From positions 496,001 to 560,000 of the forward strand of contig NZ_CAKLPZ010000001.1 of the NCBI RefSeq assembly GCF_923081025.1: DNA of 64,000 nucleotides. Reading direction: 5' to 3'. This document shows positions 1-7,711 of the stretch, piece by piece. A program made the position numbers and the translations under genes. The DNA is from Neolewinella maritima. GTDB lineage: Bacteria; Bacteroidota; Bacteroidia; Chitinophagales; Saprospiraceae. How positions within the stretch are numbered: the stretch's first letter is position 1; every line of letters starts with the position of its first letter. Below the pieces are notes generated by a model. The model did no database searches. It had not been told where the DNA came from and saw only the letters and a program-made list of their open reading frames with translations.

Positions 1-1404
1 GGCGATGCCAAGATCGGTATCGGCAGCGGCCTCAACCTGGACCTGACCGTGAACCCCGACTTCAGTCAGGTCGAAGTAGACCAGCAGGTCATCAATACGA
101 CCCGCTTCGAGGTCTTCTTTCCGGAGCGGCGGCAGTTCTTCCTGGAGAATGCCGACCTGTTCGGCAGCTTCGGCTTCGAGCGGGCCAACCCCTTCTTCAG
201 CCGGCGCATCGGCGTGACGCGCGACACCACTACCGGCGAGGGACTGCAGAATCCCATCTACTTCGGCGCCCGCCTGAGCGGCAAGCTCACCGACGACCTG
301 CGGGTGGGGCTACTCAACATGCAGGCTGCGCAGAACCGCGATCAGGGTCTGCCCAGCTTCAACTACACCGTAGCTGCCCTGCAGCACCGGGTGGGCGCGC
401 GCAGCAACGTGGGTGGGATCTTCGTCAACAAGCAGAACTTCACCAACTTCAGCGATAGCACCGAGACCAATGCCGACTTCAACCGCGTGGTGGGCCTGGA
501 CTATAACCTGGCCACGAAGGACAATACCTGGAACGGCAAGACCTTTTTGCACCGCAGCTTCTCGGCCGACGGGCAGGGCGACGACTACACCCACGGGGTG
601 AACCTGGAGTACCGCCACCGCAACTGGAACGTACAGTACGACCACATCTACGTCGGAGAAAACTTCAATGCCGAAGTGGGCTTCGTGCCCCGGCGCGGCT
701 ACTTCTCGAGTGGGGTAGAGGCGGCGCGCATCGACTACCCTGACAACCCGGACGTAGTGACCAAGGGGCCCGTACTGGAGCTACGCACCTTCTTTCAACC
801 GGGGGAAGGCCTTACCGACCGCACCGGCACGCTGGGTTACGGCTGGAACTACGCCAACACCAGCGAGCTGAGTCTCGGAGCGAACTACACCTACATCTTT
901 CTCTTCGGAGATTTCGACCCCTCCCGCACCGGTGCTACTCCGCTACCGGGCAACCGCGGTTACGGCGCCTGGAGCGGCTTTGCCAACTTCCGCAGCGACC
1001 GCCGGCGCAAGCTCAGCACGGAGTTTGTCGTGGAGGCCGGACAGTTCTTCAACGGACAGCGCTACAGCCTGGTGGGCAACCTGCAGTACCGCTACCAGCC
1101 CTTCGGAAGTATCGACCTGCGGGCCAGCTACCAGTACCTCGATCTGCCGGCCCCCTTTGCCAGTACGGGCCTGTTCCTGATCGGACCGCGCATCGATTTC
1201 ACCTTCTCCAAGTCGGTGTTCCTGACCACCTTCCTGCAGTACAACGACCAGATCAGCAACATCAACGTCAACGCTCGCCTGCAGTGGCGCTTCGCGCCGG
1301 TGAGCGACTTCTTCCTGGTGTACACCGATAACTACGACAGCCTGGACTTCGGCGTCAAGAACCGCGCCCTGGTGGCCAAGGTCACCTACTGGCTGAACTT
1401 GTAG
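1..1404 (+). CDS. DUF5916 outer-membrane beta-barrel protein, 5' end cut by the window
   Basis: The reading frame is open from base 1, so only the C-terminal 467 residues are present. It contains the family hallmark NPDFSQVEVD followed by the motifs RFEVFFPERRQFF and FFSRRIG, which match the equivalent segment of the complete paralogue at 33606-36047 (VPDFGQV, EQRAFFTEG, FYSRRVG). Members normally carry an N-terminal CBM9-like beta domain, here outside the window, and a C-terminal barrel of about 400-500 residues. The rest is rich in alternating aromatic/polar strands and ends in YWLNL, a terminal aromatic pattern usual for barrels assembled in the outer membrane. The substrate is unknown; the family is often annotated as carbohydrate binding, which has not been shown here. 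Confidence 0.85.
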   Translation, partial: GDAKIGIGSGLNLDLTVNPDFSQVEVDQQVINTTRFEVFFPERRQFFLENADLFGSFGFERANPFFSRRIGVTRDTTTGEGLQNPIYFGARLSGKLTDDLRVGLLNMQAAQNRDQGLPSFNYTVAALQHRVGARSNVGGIFVNKQNFTNFSDSTETNADFNRVVGLDYNLATKDNTWNGKTFLHRSFSADGQGDDYTHGVNLEYRHRNWNVQYDHIYVGENFNAEVGFVPRRGYFSSGVEAARIDYPDNPDVVTKGPVLELRTFFQPGEGLTDRTGTLGYGWNYANTSELSLGANYTYIFLFGDFDPSRTGATPLPGNRGYGAWSGFANFRSDRRRKLSTEFVVEAGQFFNGQRYSLVGNLQYRYQPFGSIDLRASYQYLDLPAPFASTGLFLIGPRIDFTFSKSVFLTTFLQYNDQISNINVNARLQWRFAPVSDFFLVYTDNYDSLDFGVKNRALVAKVTYWLNL

Positions 1405-1407
1405 GCC

Positions 1408-1415
1408 TATCTTTG
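1408..1415 (+). promoter_or_regulatory. Bacteroidota -7 promoter element TATCTTTG
   Basis: Matches TAnnTTTG exactly and lies just after the preceding stop codon, about 80 nt before the DUF6089 gene start. Confidence 0.5.
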
Positions 1416-1494
1416 TCGGCCCCTATCCCTAATGCCTCCGCCCGCATACCGTAGCCCACTGCTACGGCGTTAAGCAGGCCATTCCACATTCTAC

Positions 1495-2412
1495 ATGCGG
1501 CTAGCTACCACCGTTCTGACACTGTGTTTTTTCTTCCTTCCCCTTACCTCCCAGGCGCAACTGCAAATGCGGGGATGGGAGCTGGGCGGCTGGTTGGGTA
1601 GTTCGTTCTACCTCGGCGACCTCAACACGCAGTTTCGGCTCAATCATCCCAACATCGCCGGAGGCCTCATGGCCCGTTACAACTTCAACCACCGCATTGC
1701 CGTGCGCGGCGGGCTCAGCCACGGCCGCATCGAAGCCTACGACAGCGACAGCGAGAATAGCTTCGAACGGATCCGCAACCTTAGCTTCCAGACCCGGCTC
1801 ACCGAGCTCAGCGGACAACTGGAGTTCAACTTCCTGCCCTACTACCACGGCAGCCGCCAGTACTTCTTCACCCCCTACGCCTTTGTGGGCTTCGCCGGCT
1901 TCCACTACGTACCCCGAACGGTCACCGACGGCGGCACATCGATCAAGCTGCGCCAACTCGGTACCGAGGGACAAACGCAGGGCAACCGCTACAGCCCCTT
2001 CGGCCTGGCCCTGTCCTACGGCATAGGTATCCGCTGGGACCTCTCCTACGCCTGGAGTATGGATGTCCACCTGGACCTCCGCAATACAACCACGGACTAC
2101 CTCGATGACGTCAGTACCGTTTACCCCGACCCCGACCAGCTCCGGGCCACCAACGGAGAAGCGGCCTTTTTCCTAAGTGATCGCAGCCTGGCGCCCGAAG
2201 ATGGCGGACCCCGTCTCGCCCGCGCCGGCACCCAACGCGGCGACGATACGGTGAACGACAAGTACTTCTTCCTCGGCATCGGCCTGAATTACTACTTCGG
2301 CGACGTCATTTGTCCTACCGTGAATAAGGACAAGAAGGTACGCCGCCGCCAGAAGCGCGCGGCCAAGAAGCGGAGTCAGGAGGCGAGTCGCCGTAAGCGC
2401 GAGCGGGGGTAA
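1495..2412 (+). CDS. DUF6089 family outer-membrane protein
   Basis: 305 residues beginning with a clear signal peptide (about residues 1-21, ending SQA before QLQMRGWELG). The segment WELGGWLGSSFYLGDLN followed by an NHRIAVRGG strand and YFFTPYAFVGFAGFHY is the pattern of DUF6089/porin-like eight-stranded barrels of Bacteroidota. Unusually, the last 30 residues are almost entirely lysine and arginine (KKVRRRQKRAAKKR), a tail expected in the periplasm, possibly contacting peptidoglycan or lipid A; that role is inferred. The ATG is chosen because it gives the signal peptide. It has its own promoter and is followed by the GxxExxY element. No function is established. Confidence 0.8.
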   Translation: MRLATTVLTLCFFFLPLTSQAQLQMRGWELGGWLGSSFYLGDLNTQFRLNHPNIAGGLMARYNFNHRIAVRGGLSHGRIEAYDSDSENSFERIRNLSFQTRLTELSGQLEFNFLPYYHGSRQYFFTPYAFVGFAGFHYVPRTVTDGGTSIKLRQLGTEGQTQGNRYSPFGLALSYGIGIRWDLSYAWSMDVHLDLRNTTTDYLDDVSTVYPDPDQLRATNGEAAFFLSDRSLAPEDGGPRLARAGTQRGDDTVNDKYFFLGIGLNYYFGDVICPTVNKDKKVRRRQKRAAKKRSQEASRRKRERG

Positions 2413-2430
2413 CTTCTGCGGTATGAGTGG

Positions 2431-2974
2431 TTACCGCGGAGGGCGCGGAGGGGCGCAGAGGTAGGGTAGTCGGTGGGACAAGTCAGATTTAACATGACTC
2501 TACGTAGCGTGGAGTGCGGAGGCGGACCTTGCGGGGTATGAATGTTAATGATCTCACGTATGCCATTCGGGCCGCAGCCTTTGCTGTACACACCGAACTT
2601 GGACCCGGACTACTCGAATCTGCTTACGAGGATTGTATGGTATACGAATTGCGGTTGCGGGGATTTGTAGTGGCCAGTCAAGTCAAACTTCCCCTCAAGT
2701 ACAAGAACCTGGAAGTTGGAAACGGCTATCGGGTGGATATCATAGTCGAAAATCGTGTACTGCTGGAACTGAAAGCCGTGGCCGAAGTACTACCCATTCA
2801 CCACGCCCAGCTACTAGCTTATCTACGGCTATCAGGACTAAGCGTGGGTCTGCTTATGAACTTCAATGTCCACCGTATGCGCGATGGTATCAAGCGCCTC
2901 GTACACAACCTCTGACTCTTCCCCTTCAATCACTACTACCACAACTCCGCGCCACTCTGCGTACTCCGCGGTAA
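2431..2974. mobile_element. Possible small mobile unit: GxxExxY gene framed by inverted repeats
   Basis: Bases 2431-2460 and 2945-2974 form a 30-nt inverted repeat with 25 of 30 positions matching, both ends starting with TTACCGCGGAG read inward. They enclose a single gene (2538-2915). The arms have the purine-rich GCGGAGGGCGCGGAG look of dispersed repeats known from many environmental genomes. No transposase is present, so mobility would have to be supplied in trans. That this is a mobile unit is inference from the symmetrical layout. Confidence 0.45.
2538..2915 (+). CDS. GxxExxY family protein (PD-(D/E)XK nuclease-like)
   Basis: 125 residues from ATG 2538; an upstream in-frame start at 2514 would add MRRRTLRG, which is not part of the family. 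The signature GPGLLESAYE lies near residues 23-32, and a later VDIIVENRVLLELKAV segment supplies the D...E-x-K arrangement of the PD-(D/E)XK fold. The family is small, widespread and functionally uncharacterised; nuclease activity is predicted from the fold only. Codon use is visibly less GC-rich than in neighbouring genes (for example GTATACGAATTGCGG), consistent with acquisition. It sits alone between inverted repeats and is transcribed towards pyrD. Confidence 0.8.
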   Translation: MNVNDLTYAIRAAAFAVHTELGPGLLESAYEDCMVYELRLRGFVVASQVKLPLKYKNLEVGNGYRVDIIVENRVLLELKAVAEVLPIHHAQLLAYLRLSGLSVGLLMNFNVHRMRDGIKRLVHNL

Positions 2975-2986
2975 TCCTCTAACCCC

Positions 2987-4078
2987 TCACTGCGGTACGC
3001 TCACCAGGCTCCGCTTAATATCCCGCACCAGCCCAGGACCCGCATACACCATCCCACTGTACAACTGGATCAACTTCGCTCCGGCGTCCAGCTTCTCGTG
3101 CGCGGAGGCTACGTCGTCGATGCCGCCGACGCCCACGATGTCTACCGTCCCCCCGCTCCGGTCGTGCAGGTAACGGATCACTTCGGTAGCCCGCTGACGC
3201 AGGGGCGCGCCGCTCAGTCCGCCGTTACCGATCCCCTCCACGGAGGATATATCGGTCACCAGCGGCTCGCGCGCAACGGTCGTATTGGTCGCGATGAGGC
3301 CGGCGATACCGGTATCGGCCACGATGGCTAGAATATCGTCGAGCTGTCCGTCCGTCAGGTCCGGGGCGATCTTGAGCAGGATCGGTTTCTGGTGCCATAG
3401 CTCGCCGGGGGTGCCGAGGGCTTCGGTAGTGCGCTCGGTGGTCCGGGCTAGATCCAGGTTCAGTTCCTGTAGGGTGGACAGTAGCGCGGTCAGCGGCTCC
3501 CGGTCCTGCAGCTCACGCAGATTAGGCGTATTGGGGGAGCTGACGTTGACCACGAAGTAGTCCACCAGCGCAAACAGCCGCTTGAAGCAGGTCACGTAGT
3601 CGGAGGTCGCCTGCTCGTTGGGCGTCACCTTATTCTTGCCGATGTTGCCGCCCAGCACTACCTGTCCGGGCCGGCCGCGCTGCTTGAGCCGGCGGGCCAG
3701 GGCCTCCACGCCCTCGTTATTGAAGCCCATCCGGTTGATCAGTGCCCGGTCTGCCGGTAGCCGAAAGAGCCGCGGCCGCGGGTTGCCGTGCTGGGCCAGG
3801 GGCGTCACCGTACCCAGCTCCAGGAAGCCGAAACCCAGGCTCGACATATCGCTATAGTACTTCCCGTCTTTATCGAAGCCCGCCGCCAGCCCCACCGGAT
3901 TCGCAAACGGAATGCCAAACAGCGAAGTCGCCAAACTGGGATCCTCATACCGATACTGCCGACGGAATACTTCACTCGCGCCGGGCAGCGCCAGGGTAGC
4001 CGCCAGTCCCTGCACGGTAAGCGCATGCGCGCGCTCGGGCGCCAGTCGGAAGAGTAGGGGTTTTAGGAGCTTGTACAT
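2987..4078 (-). CDS. pyrD: Dihydroorotate dehydrogenase (quinone), class 2
   Basis: 363 residues, the usual class 2 length. Oxidises dihydroorotate to orotate in pyrimidine synthesis, passing electrons through FMN to membrane quinone. The N-terminal amphipathic segment MYKLLKPLLFRLAPERAHAL is the membrane-docking region that separates class 2 from cytosolic class 1. GFDKDG (68-73), RLPADRALINRMGFNN and NVSSPNTPNLR (178-188) are conserved; the second serine of NVSSPNT (S181) matches the catalytic base of the E. coli enzyme. A glycine-rich phosphate site is seen in GVGGIDD near the C-terminus. Stands as a single gene downstream of the modular repeat at 4.1-4.3 kb. Confidence 0.96.
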   Translation of the reverse strand: MYKLLKPLLFRLAPERAHALTVQGLAATLALPGASEVFRRQYRYEDPSLATSLFGIPFANPVGLAAGFDKDGKYYSDMSSLGFGFLELGTVTPLAQHGNPRPRLFRLPADRALINRMGFNNEGVEALARRLKQRGRPGQVVLGGNIGKNKVTPNEQATSDYVTCFKRLFALVDYFVVNVSSPNTPNLRELQDREPLTALLSTLQELNLDLARTTERTTEALGTPGELWHQKPILLKIAPDLTDGQLDDILAIVADTGIAGLIATNTTVAREPLVTDISSVEGIGNGGLSGAPLRQRATEVIRYLHDRSGGTVDIVGVGGIDDVASAHEKLDAGAKLIQLYSGMVYAGPGLVRDIKRSLVSVPQ

Positions 4079-4086
4079 GGGGTAAA

Positions 4087-4270
4087 GGTAGACCGGCTTC
4101 GCCGGGTAGACGCTTCGCTGGTTAGATCGCCTTCGGCTGGTTAGACGCTACGCTAGTTAGATCGCCTTCGGCTCGTTAGACGCTTCGCTGGTTAAACCAT
4201 CTAACAGCGAAGCGTCTAACCAGCGCAGCATCCAACCAGCGCAGCGTCTAACAGCGTAGCTTCCAACCCG
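4087..4270. repeat. Modular short repeat, two opposing arms
   Basis: Tandem units of 16-19 nt resembling GGTTAGAYCGCCTTCGGCT or GGTTAGACGCTTCGCT run in one direction up to about 4195; from about 4199 similar units run in reverse complement (AGCGAAGCGTCTAACC, AGCGCAGCATCCAACC, AGCGTAGCTTCCAACC). The centre can fold as a hairpin in which GACGCTTCGCTGGTTA pairs with TAACAGCGAAGCGTC. It fills the gap between the stress-protein stop codon and the pyrD start, so it would form the pyrD 5' untranslated region if both are cotranscribed. The same family occurs at 27.3-27.6 kb. Confidence 0.75.
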
Positions 4271-4284
4271 CTGCAGGCTCCCTC

Positions 4285-5097
4285 CTAATCCTGCAACACC
4301 AGCAGAGGCACCGAGCTATCGAAGACCACCTTGCTTACCGTGCTCTCGTTGAACAGCCGGCCGAAGAAACCGTGGTCGTGGTAGATCATGCAGAGCAGGT
4401 CGGCCGAGTGGAGCTTAACCGCTTTCTGGATGCCAGTGCTGATCTTGTCCGTGTCACCGCTACGGACTTCGAAGCGGTGATTCACACCGGAGAGGTAGGT
4501 AGGTAGCTGGGGGTCGTAGCCCTTTTTATCGCCGTCGACGTCGCCGTGGTAGACGATCAGTTCGGCCTTGTAGGCCCGGACCAGATCGAGGAGGGGCCGC
4601 AGGACGTCCGCACTAGCCAGTGGCCGCTCGTCTACGGAGAGCACAATGCGCTTGAAGTCGTGGAAGGCTACCTGCTGGGGTACGGCCAGCACGGGCAGCT
4701 TGCTATTTTTGATGACGGAGTTGGCTACGCTGCCGGTGAAGAGCTCGCGGGCGGCGGTGGAGCCCTTGGTGCCCATCACGATCAGGTCGTAGCCCTTGGC
4801 CTTGGCTACGCGGGTGATGGTGGGGCCGGGGTCGCCGTCTACCGTATGGGTATCGATGGTCGCGCCGTTGCGGAGCTGGGGCGTCACCTCCTCCTTGACC
4901 TTGCCCATGGTGGTCATGGCTTCTTCGCGGATGTGGTCCTTGATGTCGACCAGGGCACCGGCGGCGGCGGAGTAGGGCTCCTCGACGGCCGAGACCAGCG
5001 ACAACAGGCTGCCGAAGTGATTGGCCAGCGACACGCCGTACTGTACGGCGTTGCCGGCACTTTCGGAATAATCGGTGGCGACCAGTATCTTTTTCAT
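4285..5097 (-). CDS. Universal stress protein, two tandem UspA domains
   Basis: 270 residues from ATG 5097 (MKKILVATDYSESAGNAV); the longer open frame upstream reads through the divergent promoter region and is not used. The first domain (about 1-145) has the UspA start and the nucleotide-binding pattern VMGTKGST-x9-GSVANSVI (G-2x-G-9x-G-S/T), which predicts ATP binding. The second domain (about 150-270) starts HDFKRIVLSVD and is more degenerate, lacking the glycine motif and ending SVPLLVLQD. Two-domain Usp proteins are usual in this phylum. Divergent from holB with 87 bp between starts. Confidence 0.88.
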   Translation of the reverse strand: MKKILVATDYSESAGNAVQYGVSLANHFGSLLSLVSAVEEPYSAAAGALVDIKDHIREEAMTTMGKVKEEVTPQLRNGATIDTHTVDGDPGPTITRVAKAKGYDLIVMGTKGSTAARELFTGSVANSVIKNSKLPVLAVPQQVAFHDFKRIVLSVDERPLASADVLRPLLDLVRAYKAELIVYHGDVDGDKKGYDPQLPTYLSGVNHRFEVRSGDTDKISTGIQKAVKLHSADLLCMIYHDHGFFGRLFNESTVSKVVFDSSVPLLVLQD

Positions 5098-5134
5098 AGC
5101 GTAGGGGAGTTTGAGATACAACCACCAGGGCCAG

Positions 5135-5151
5135 GGCGGGTTCGCGGGTGC
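5135..5151 (-). repeat. GCACC motif copy
   Basis: Minus strand reads GCACCCGCGAACCCGCC. It points towards the stress-protein start 55 nt downstream, inside the divergent stress protein/holB promoter region. Confidence 0.55.
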
Positions 5152-5166
5152 GCAGGGAACGCGCCG

Positions 5167-5174
5167 TACCTTTG
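5167..5174 (+). promoter_or_regulatory. -7 promoter element TACCTTTG
   Basis: Exact TAnnTTTG match ending 10 nt before the holB ATG, implying a nearly leaderless transcript. Confidence 0.55.
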
Positions 5175-5184
5175 CCCCCAGATT

Positions 5185-6351
5185 ATGCAGTTCCACCAGC
5201 TCATTCACCACTCCCCCGGCCTCGACCAACTGCGGCAGCTGGCGGCCACCGACCGGCTGCCGCACGCCAACCTGATCGTGAGTCCGCCCGGCACCGGTGG
5301 ACTCCCCGCCGCCCTGGCCCTGGCCAACCTGCTGCTGTGCGAAGACCGGCAGGGTGCGACCGGCGATACCAGCTGTGGCCGCTGCCGCGCCTGCCGCAAG
5401 ACCGGCGGCGCGGTACACCCCGATCTGCACTTCGTCTTTCCTACCGTAGGGTCCAAGATGACCAGCGACCCCTTCCTGCCGCAGTGGCGCGAAGCGCTCA
5501 GGGAGAGCCCCTACCAGGAGGCCAACGACTGGCTACTGCGCATCGGTGCCGAGAACAAACAGGGTAACATCACTCGCGAGGCCTGCGCGGCCATCCTGCG
5601 CAAGCTCAGCCTCAAGATCTTCGAGGGTAAGTATAAGGTCATGCTCATCTGGCTGCCCGAATACCTGGGCAATGAGGGCAACCGACTGCTGAAGCTGATC
5701 GAGGAGCCCCCCGAGCAGACCGTCTTCTTCCTGGTCACCGAGCGCGTCGACCTTATCCTGACCACCATCCTGAGCCGCTGCCAGCTCACGCAGCTGACCG
5801 CCCCCACGGACGCCGAGCTGGCCACCGCCCTCCAGGCCCGCGGCATCCCCGCGCCGGCCGCTACCGCCGCCGCCCGCCTGGCCGCCGGCAACTTCAATCT
5901 GGCGCAGTCCCTGGCCGATAGCGATACCGACTCCCACGGCCCCCGCCTCCTGCAGTGGACGCGCGCCTGCTACCAGGGCAGCCCCTCCCAGCTCGTGGAG
6001 TGGACGGACGCCTTCGCCAAGCTGGGCCGTGAACCCCAGAAACACTTCATCCGGTACTGCCTGCACTTCTGGCGGGAATTCCTGCTCCTCAGCGTGACCG
6101 GAAATAAACACCAGGGTGTGCGCCTGCCGGCCGCTGAGCTGGCCAGTGCCACCAAACTTCTGCCACTGGTCAACCACGACCAACTGGCGGATATCACCGG
6201 GATCCTGAGCGACTGCGCCGAGCACATCGAACGCAACGCCAATCCCCGGATTCTTTTTCTGGATGCCGGTCTGCGCATCCACCAGATCCTCCGCACCCGC
6301 GAACGCGCCCCCGCCCCCACCCGGGCACAACCGACAGCCGCCCGTGCGTAA
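5185..6351 (+). CDS. holB: DNA polymerase III delta-prime subunit (clamp loader)
   Basis: 388 residues from ATG 5185, placed directly after a promoter element; the much longer open frame upstream is antisense to the stress protein. Clamp-loader subunit that helps load the sliding clamp at replication forks. The AAA+ fold is seen with a degenerate P-loop SPPGTGG (33-39, lacking GKT), which is normal for delta-prime because it does not hydrolyse ATP. A zinc site is formed by C52, C64, C67 and C70 (CGRCRAC). KLIEEPPEQTVFFLVT and LSRCQ (sensor/SRC motif) follow. The C-terminal 150 residues are the divergent collar domain. Followed 20 nt later by the RicT gene, the usual Bacteroidota neighbour. 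Confidence 0.9.
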   Translation: MQFHQLIHHSPGLDQLRQLAATDRLPHANLIVSPPGTGGLPAALALANLLLCEDRQGATGDTSCGRCRACRKTGGAVHPDLHFVFPTVGSKMTSDPFLPQWREALRESPYQEANDWLLRIGAENKQGNITREACAAILRKLSLKIFEGKYKVMLIWLPEYLGNEGNRLLKLIEEPPEQTVFFLVTERVDLILTTILSRCQLTQLTAPTDAELATALQARGIPAPAATAAARLAAGNFNLAQSLADSDTDSHGPRLLQWTRACYQGSPSQLVEWTDAFAKLGREPQKHFIRYCLHFWREFLLLSVTGNKHQGVRLPAAELASATKLLPLVNHDQLADITGILSDCAEHIERNANPRILFLDAGLRIHQILRTRERAPAPTRAQPTAARA

Positions 6352-6371
6352 CCATAAAACACCGACTTATC

Positions 6372-7625
6372 ATGGGATGTACATCCTGCGGAACTCCCCA
6401 GGGCTGCGGCAGCAAAGGCAACTGCGGCACCGGGAGCTGTAATAAAATGAGCACCTTCGACTGGCTCAGCCACCTGGGCGTCGACGATGCATACACCACC
6501 GACATCGTAGAGGTATCGTTCAAGGACGGCGCCTCCAAGGAGTTTTACCACGCCCCGCCCGAGCTGCAGGTCTTCACCGGCGACTACGTAGCGGTAGAGA
6601 CCAAGAACGGCTACAACGTAGGCTGCATCTCGCTGAGCGGCGAACTGGTCAAGTTGCAGCTCAAGAAGAAGCACGTGAAGGAGGCCAAGGTCACCGAAAG
6701 CGTACTGCGCAAGGCCAACGACCGCGACCTGGAGAAGATGTACGAGGCACGTAAGCTGGAGTTTCCCGCCCTGGTCAAGGCCCGCGCCATCGCCCGTACG
6801 AACCACTCGCCGATGAAGGTCACCGACGTAGAGTTTCAGGGGGACTGCCGCAAGGCCACGATCTACTATACGGCCGATACGCGGGTCGACTTCCGGGAGC
6901 TGGTGCGGCAGTTCAGCCATCAGCTACGGGTGAAGATCGAGATGCGGCAGATCGGTCCCCGCCAGGAATCCGCCCGCATCGGCGGCATCGGCAGCTGCGG
7001 GCGCGAACTGTGCTGCTCGACCTGGCTCAGCGACTTCCAGAGCGTCAACACCGCCGCGGCCCGCTACCAGAATATCGCCATCAACCAGGGTAAGCTAAGC
7101 GGACAGTGCGGTCGCCTCAAGTGCTGCCTCAACTACGAGCTGAATACCTACATGGAGGCCCTCGAAGCCTTCCCCAAAAAGGCCGACAAACTGCGCACCG
7201 ACGCCGGCACCGGTATCCTCATCAAGACCGATATCTTCAAGGGCCTGATGTACTATACCTACCGCGAAAATCGTGGGGTGCTACTGCCCATCCCCGTCGA
7301 AAAGGTCCACGAGATCATTGCGCTGAATAAGGCCGGTAAGCAGCCCGCCGATCTACAGGGCTTCCAGCAAGTGGTGGTGGTACAGGAAGAGGTATTCGAG
7401 TACGAAGACGTCACCGGCGCGGTAGAGCTACCGGCCGAGAAGCGGCGCAAGAAGAAGCGTAAATCCGGTAGCCGCGGCAGCGGTAGCAACAGCGGCCGCA
7501 AGCCGAAATCCAGCGGTAGTTCCTCCGCCGGTAGCACCCCTACCGATAAGCCTAAGGCAAAGAGCAATAAGCGCCGCAGCAGCAACCGCAACCGCCGGCG
7601 CGGGCCTAAGCCGAAGCAGGAGTAG
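6372..7625 (+). CDS. ricT: RicT/PSP1 domain protein
   Basis: 417 residues. The PSP1 core (about 45-320) has the family cysteines in SCGRELCCSTW and QCGRLKCCLNYE, which in Bacillus RicT (YaaT) take part in the Fe-S-bearing Ric complex that supports mRNA processing and development. The N-terminus is a cysteine/glycine-rich stretch (CTSCGTPQGCG, then CGTGSC) that could bind another metal or cluster. The C-terminal ~80 residues are a low-complexity lysine, arginine and serine tail (KRRKKKRKSGSRGSGS), suggesting RNA binding. RicA and RicF partners are not in the window. Very likely cotranscribed with holB. The Ric role is transferred from Bacillus. Confidence 0.88.
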   Translation: MGCTSCGTPQGCGSKGNCGTGSCNKMSTFDWLSHLGVDDAYTTDIVEVSFKDGASKEFYHAPPELQVFTGDYVAVETKNGYNVGCISLSGELVKLQLKKKHVKEAKVTESVLRKANDRDLEKMYEARKLEFPALVKARAIARTNHSPMKVTDVEFQGDCRKATIYYTADTRVDFRELVRQFSHQLRVKIEMRQIGPRQESARIGGIGSCGRELCCSTWLSDFQSVNTAAARYQNIAINQGKLSGQCGRLKCCLNYELNTYMEALEAFPKKADKLRTDAGTGILIKTDIFKGLMYYTYRENRGVLLPIPVEKVHEIIALNKAGKQPADLQGFQQVVVVQEEVFEYEDVTGAVELPAEKRRKKKRKSGSRGSGSNSGRKPKSSGSSSAGSTPTDKPKAKSNKRRSSNRNRRRGPKPKQE

Positions 7626-7711
7626 GGGAGAGTGTTTTCCTCTTCCCCGCTCCCTCATCTTTTTATCCCCCCACCGGTTCCCTTTGCTGAATACCCCAAA
7701 CGACCCATTCC

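Noticed and set aside
2633-2974. Alternative 113-codon frame within the GxxExxY element
   Set aside because: Out of frame with the recognised GxxExxY motif and without protein-like features.
4087-4270. CRISPR-like array
   Set aside because: Units are contiguous, imperfect and inverted in the second half; there are no unique spacers and no cas genes.
4546-5184. Long N-terminal extension of the holB frame
   Set aside because: It is antisense to the universal stress protein and upstream of the promoter; the family starts at 5185.
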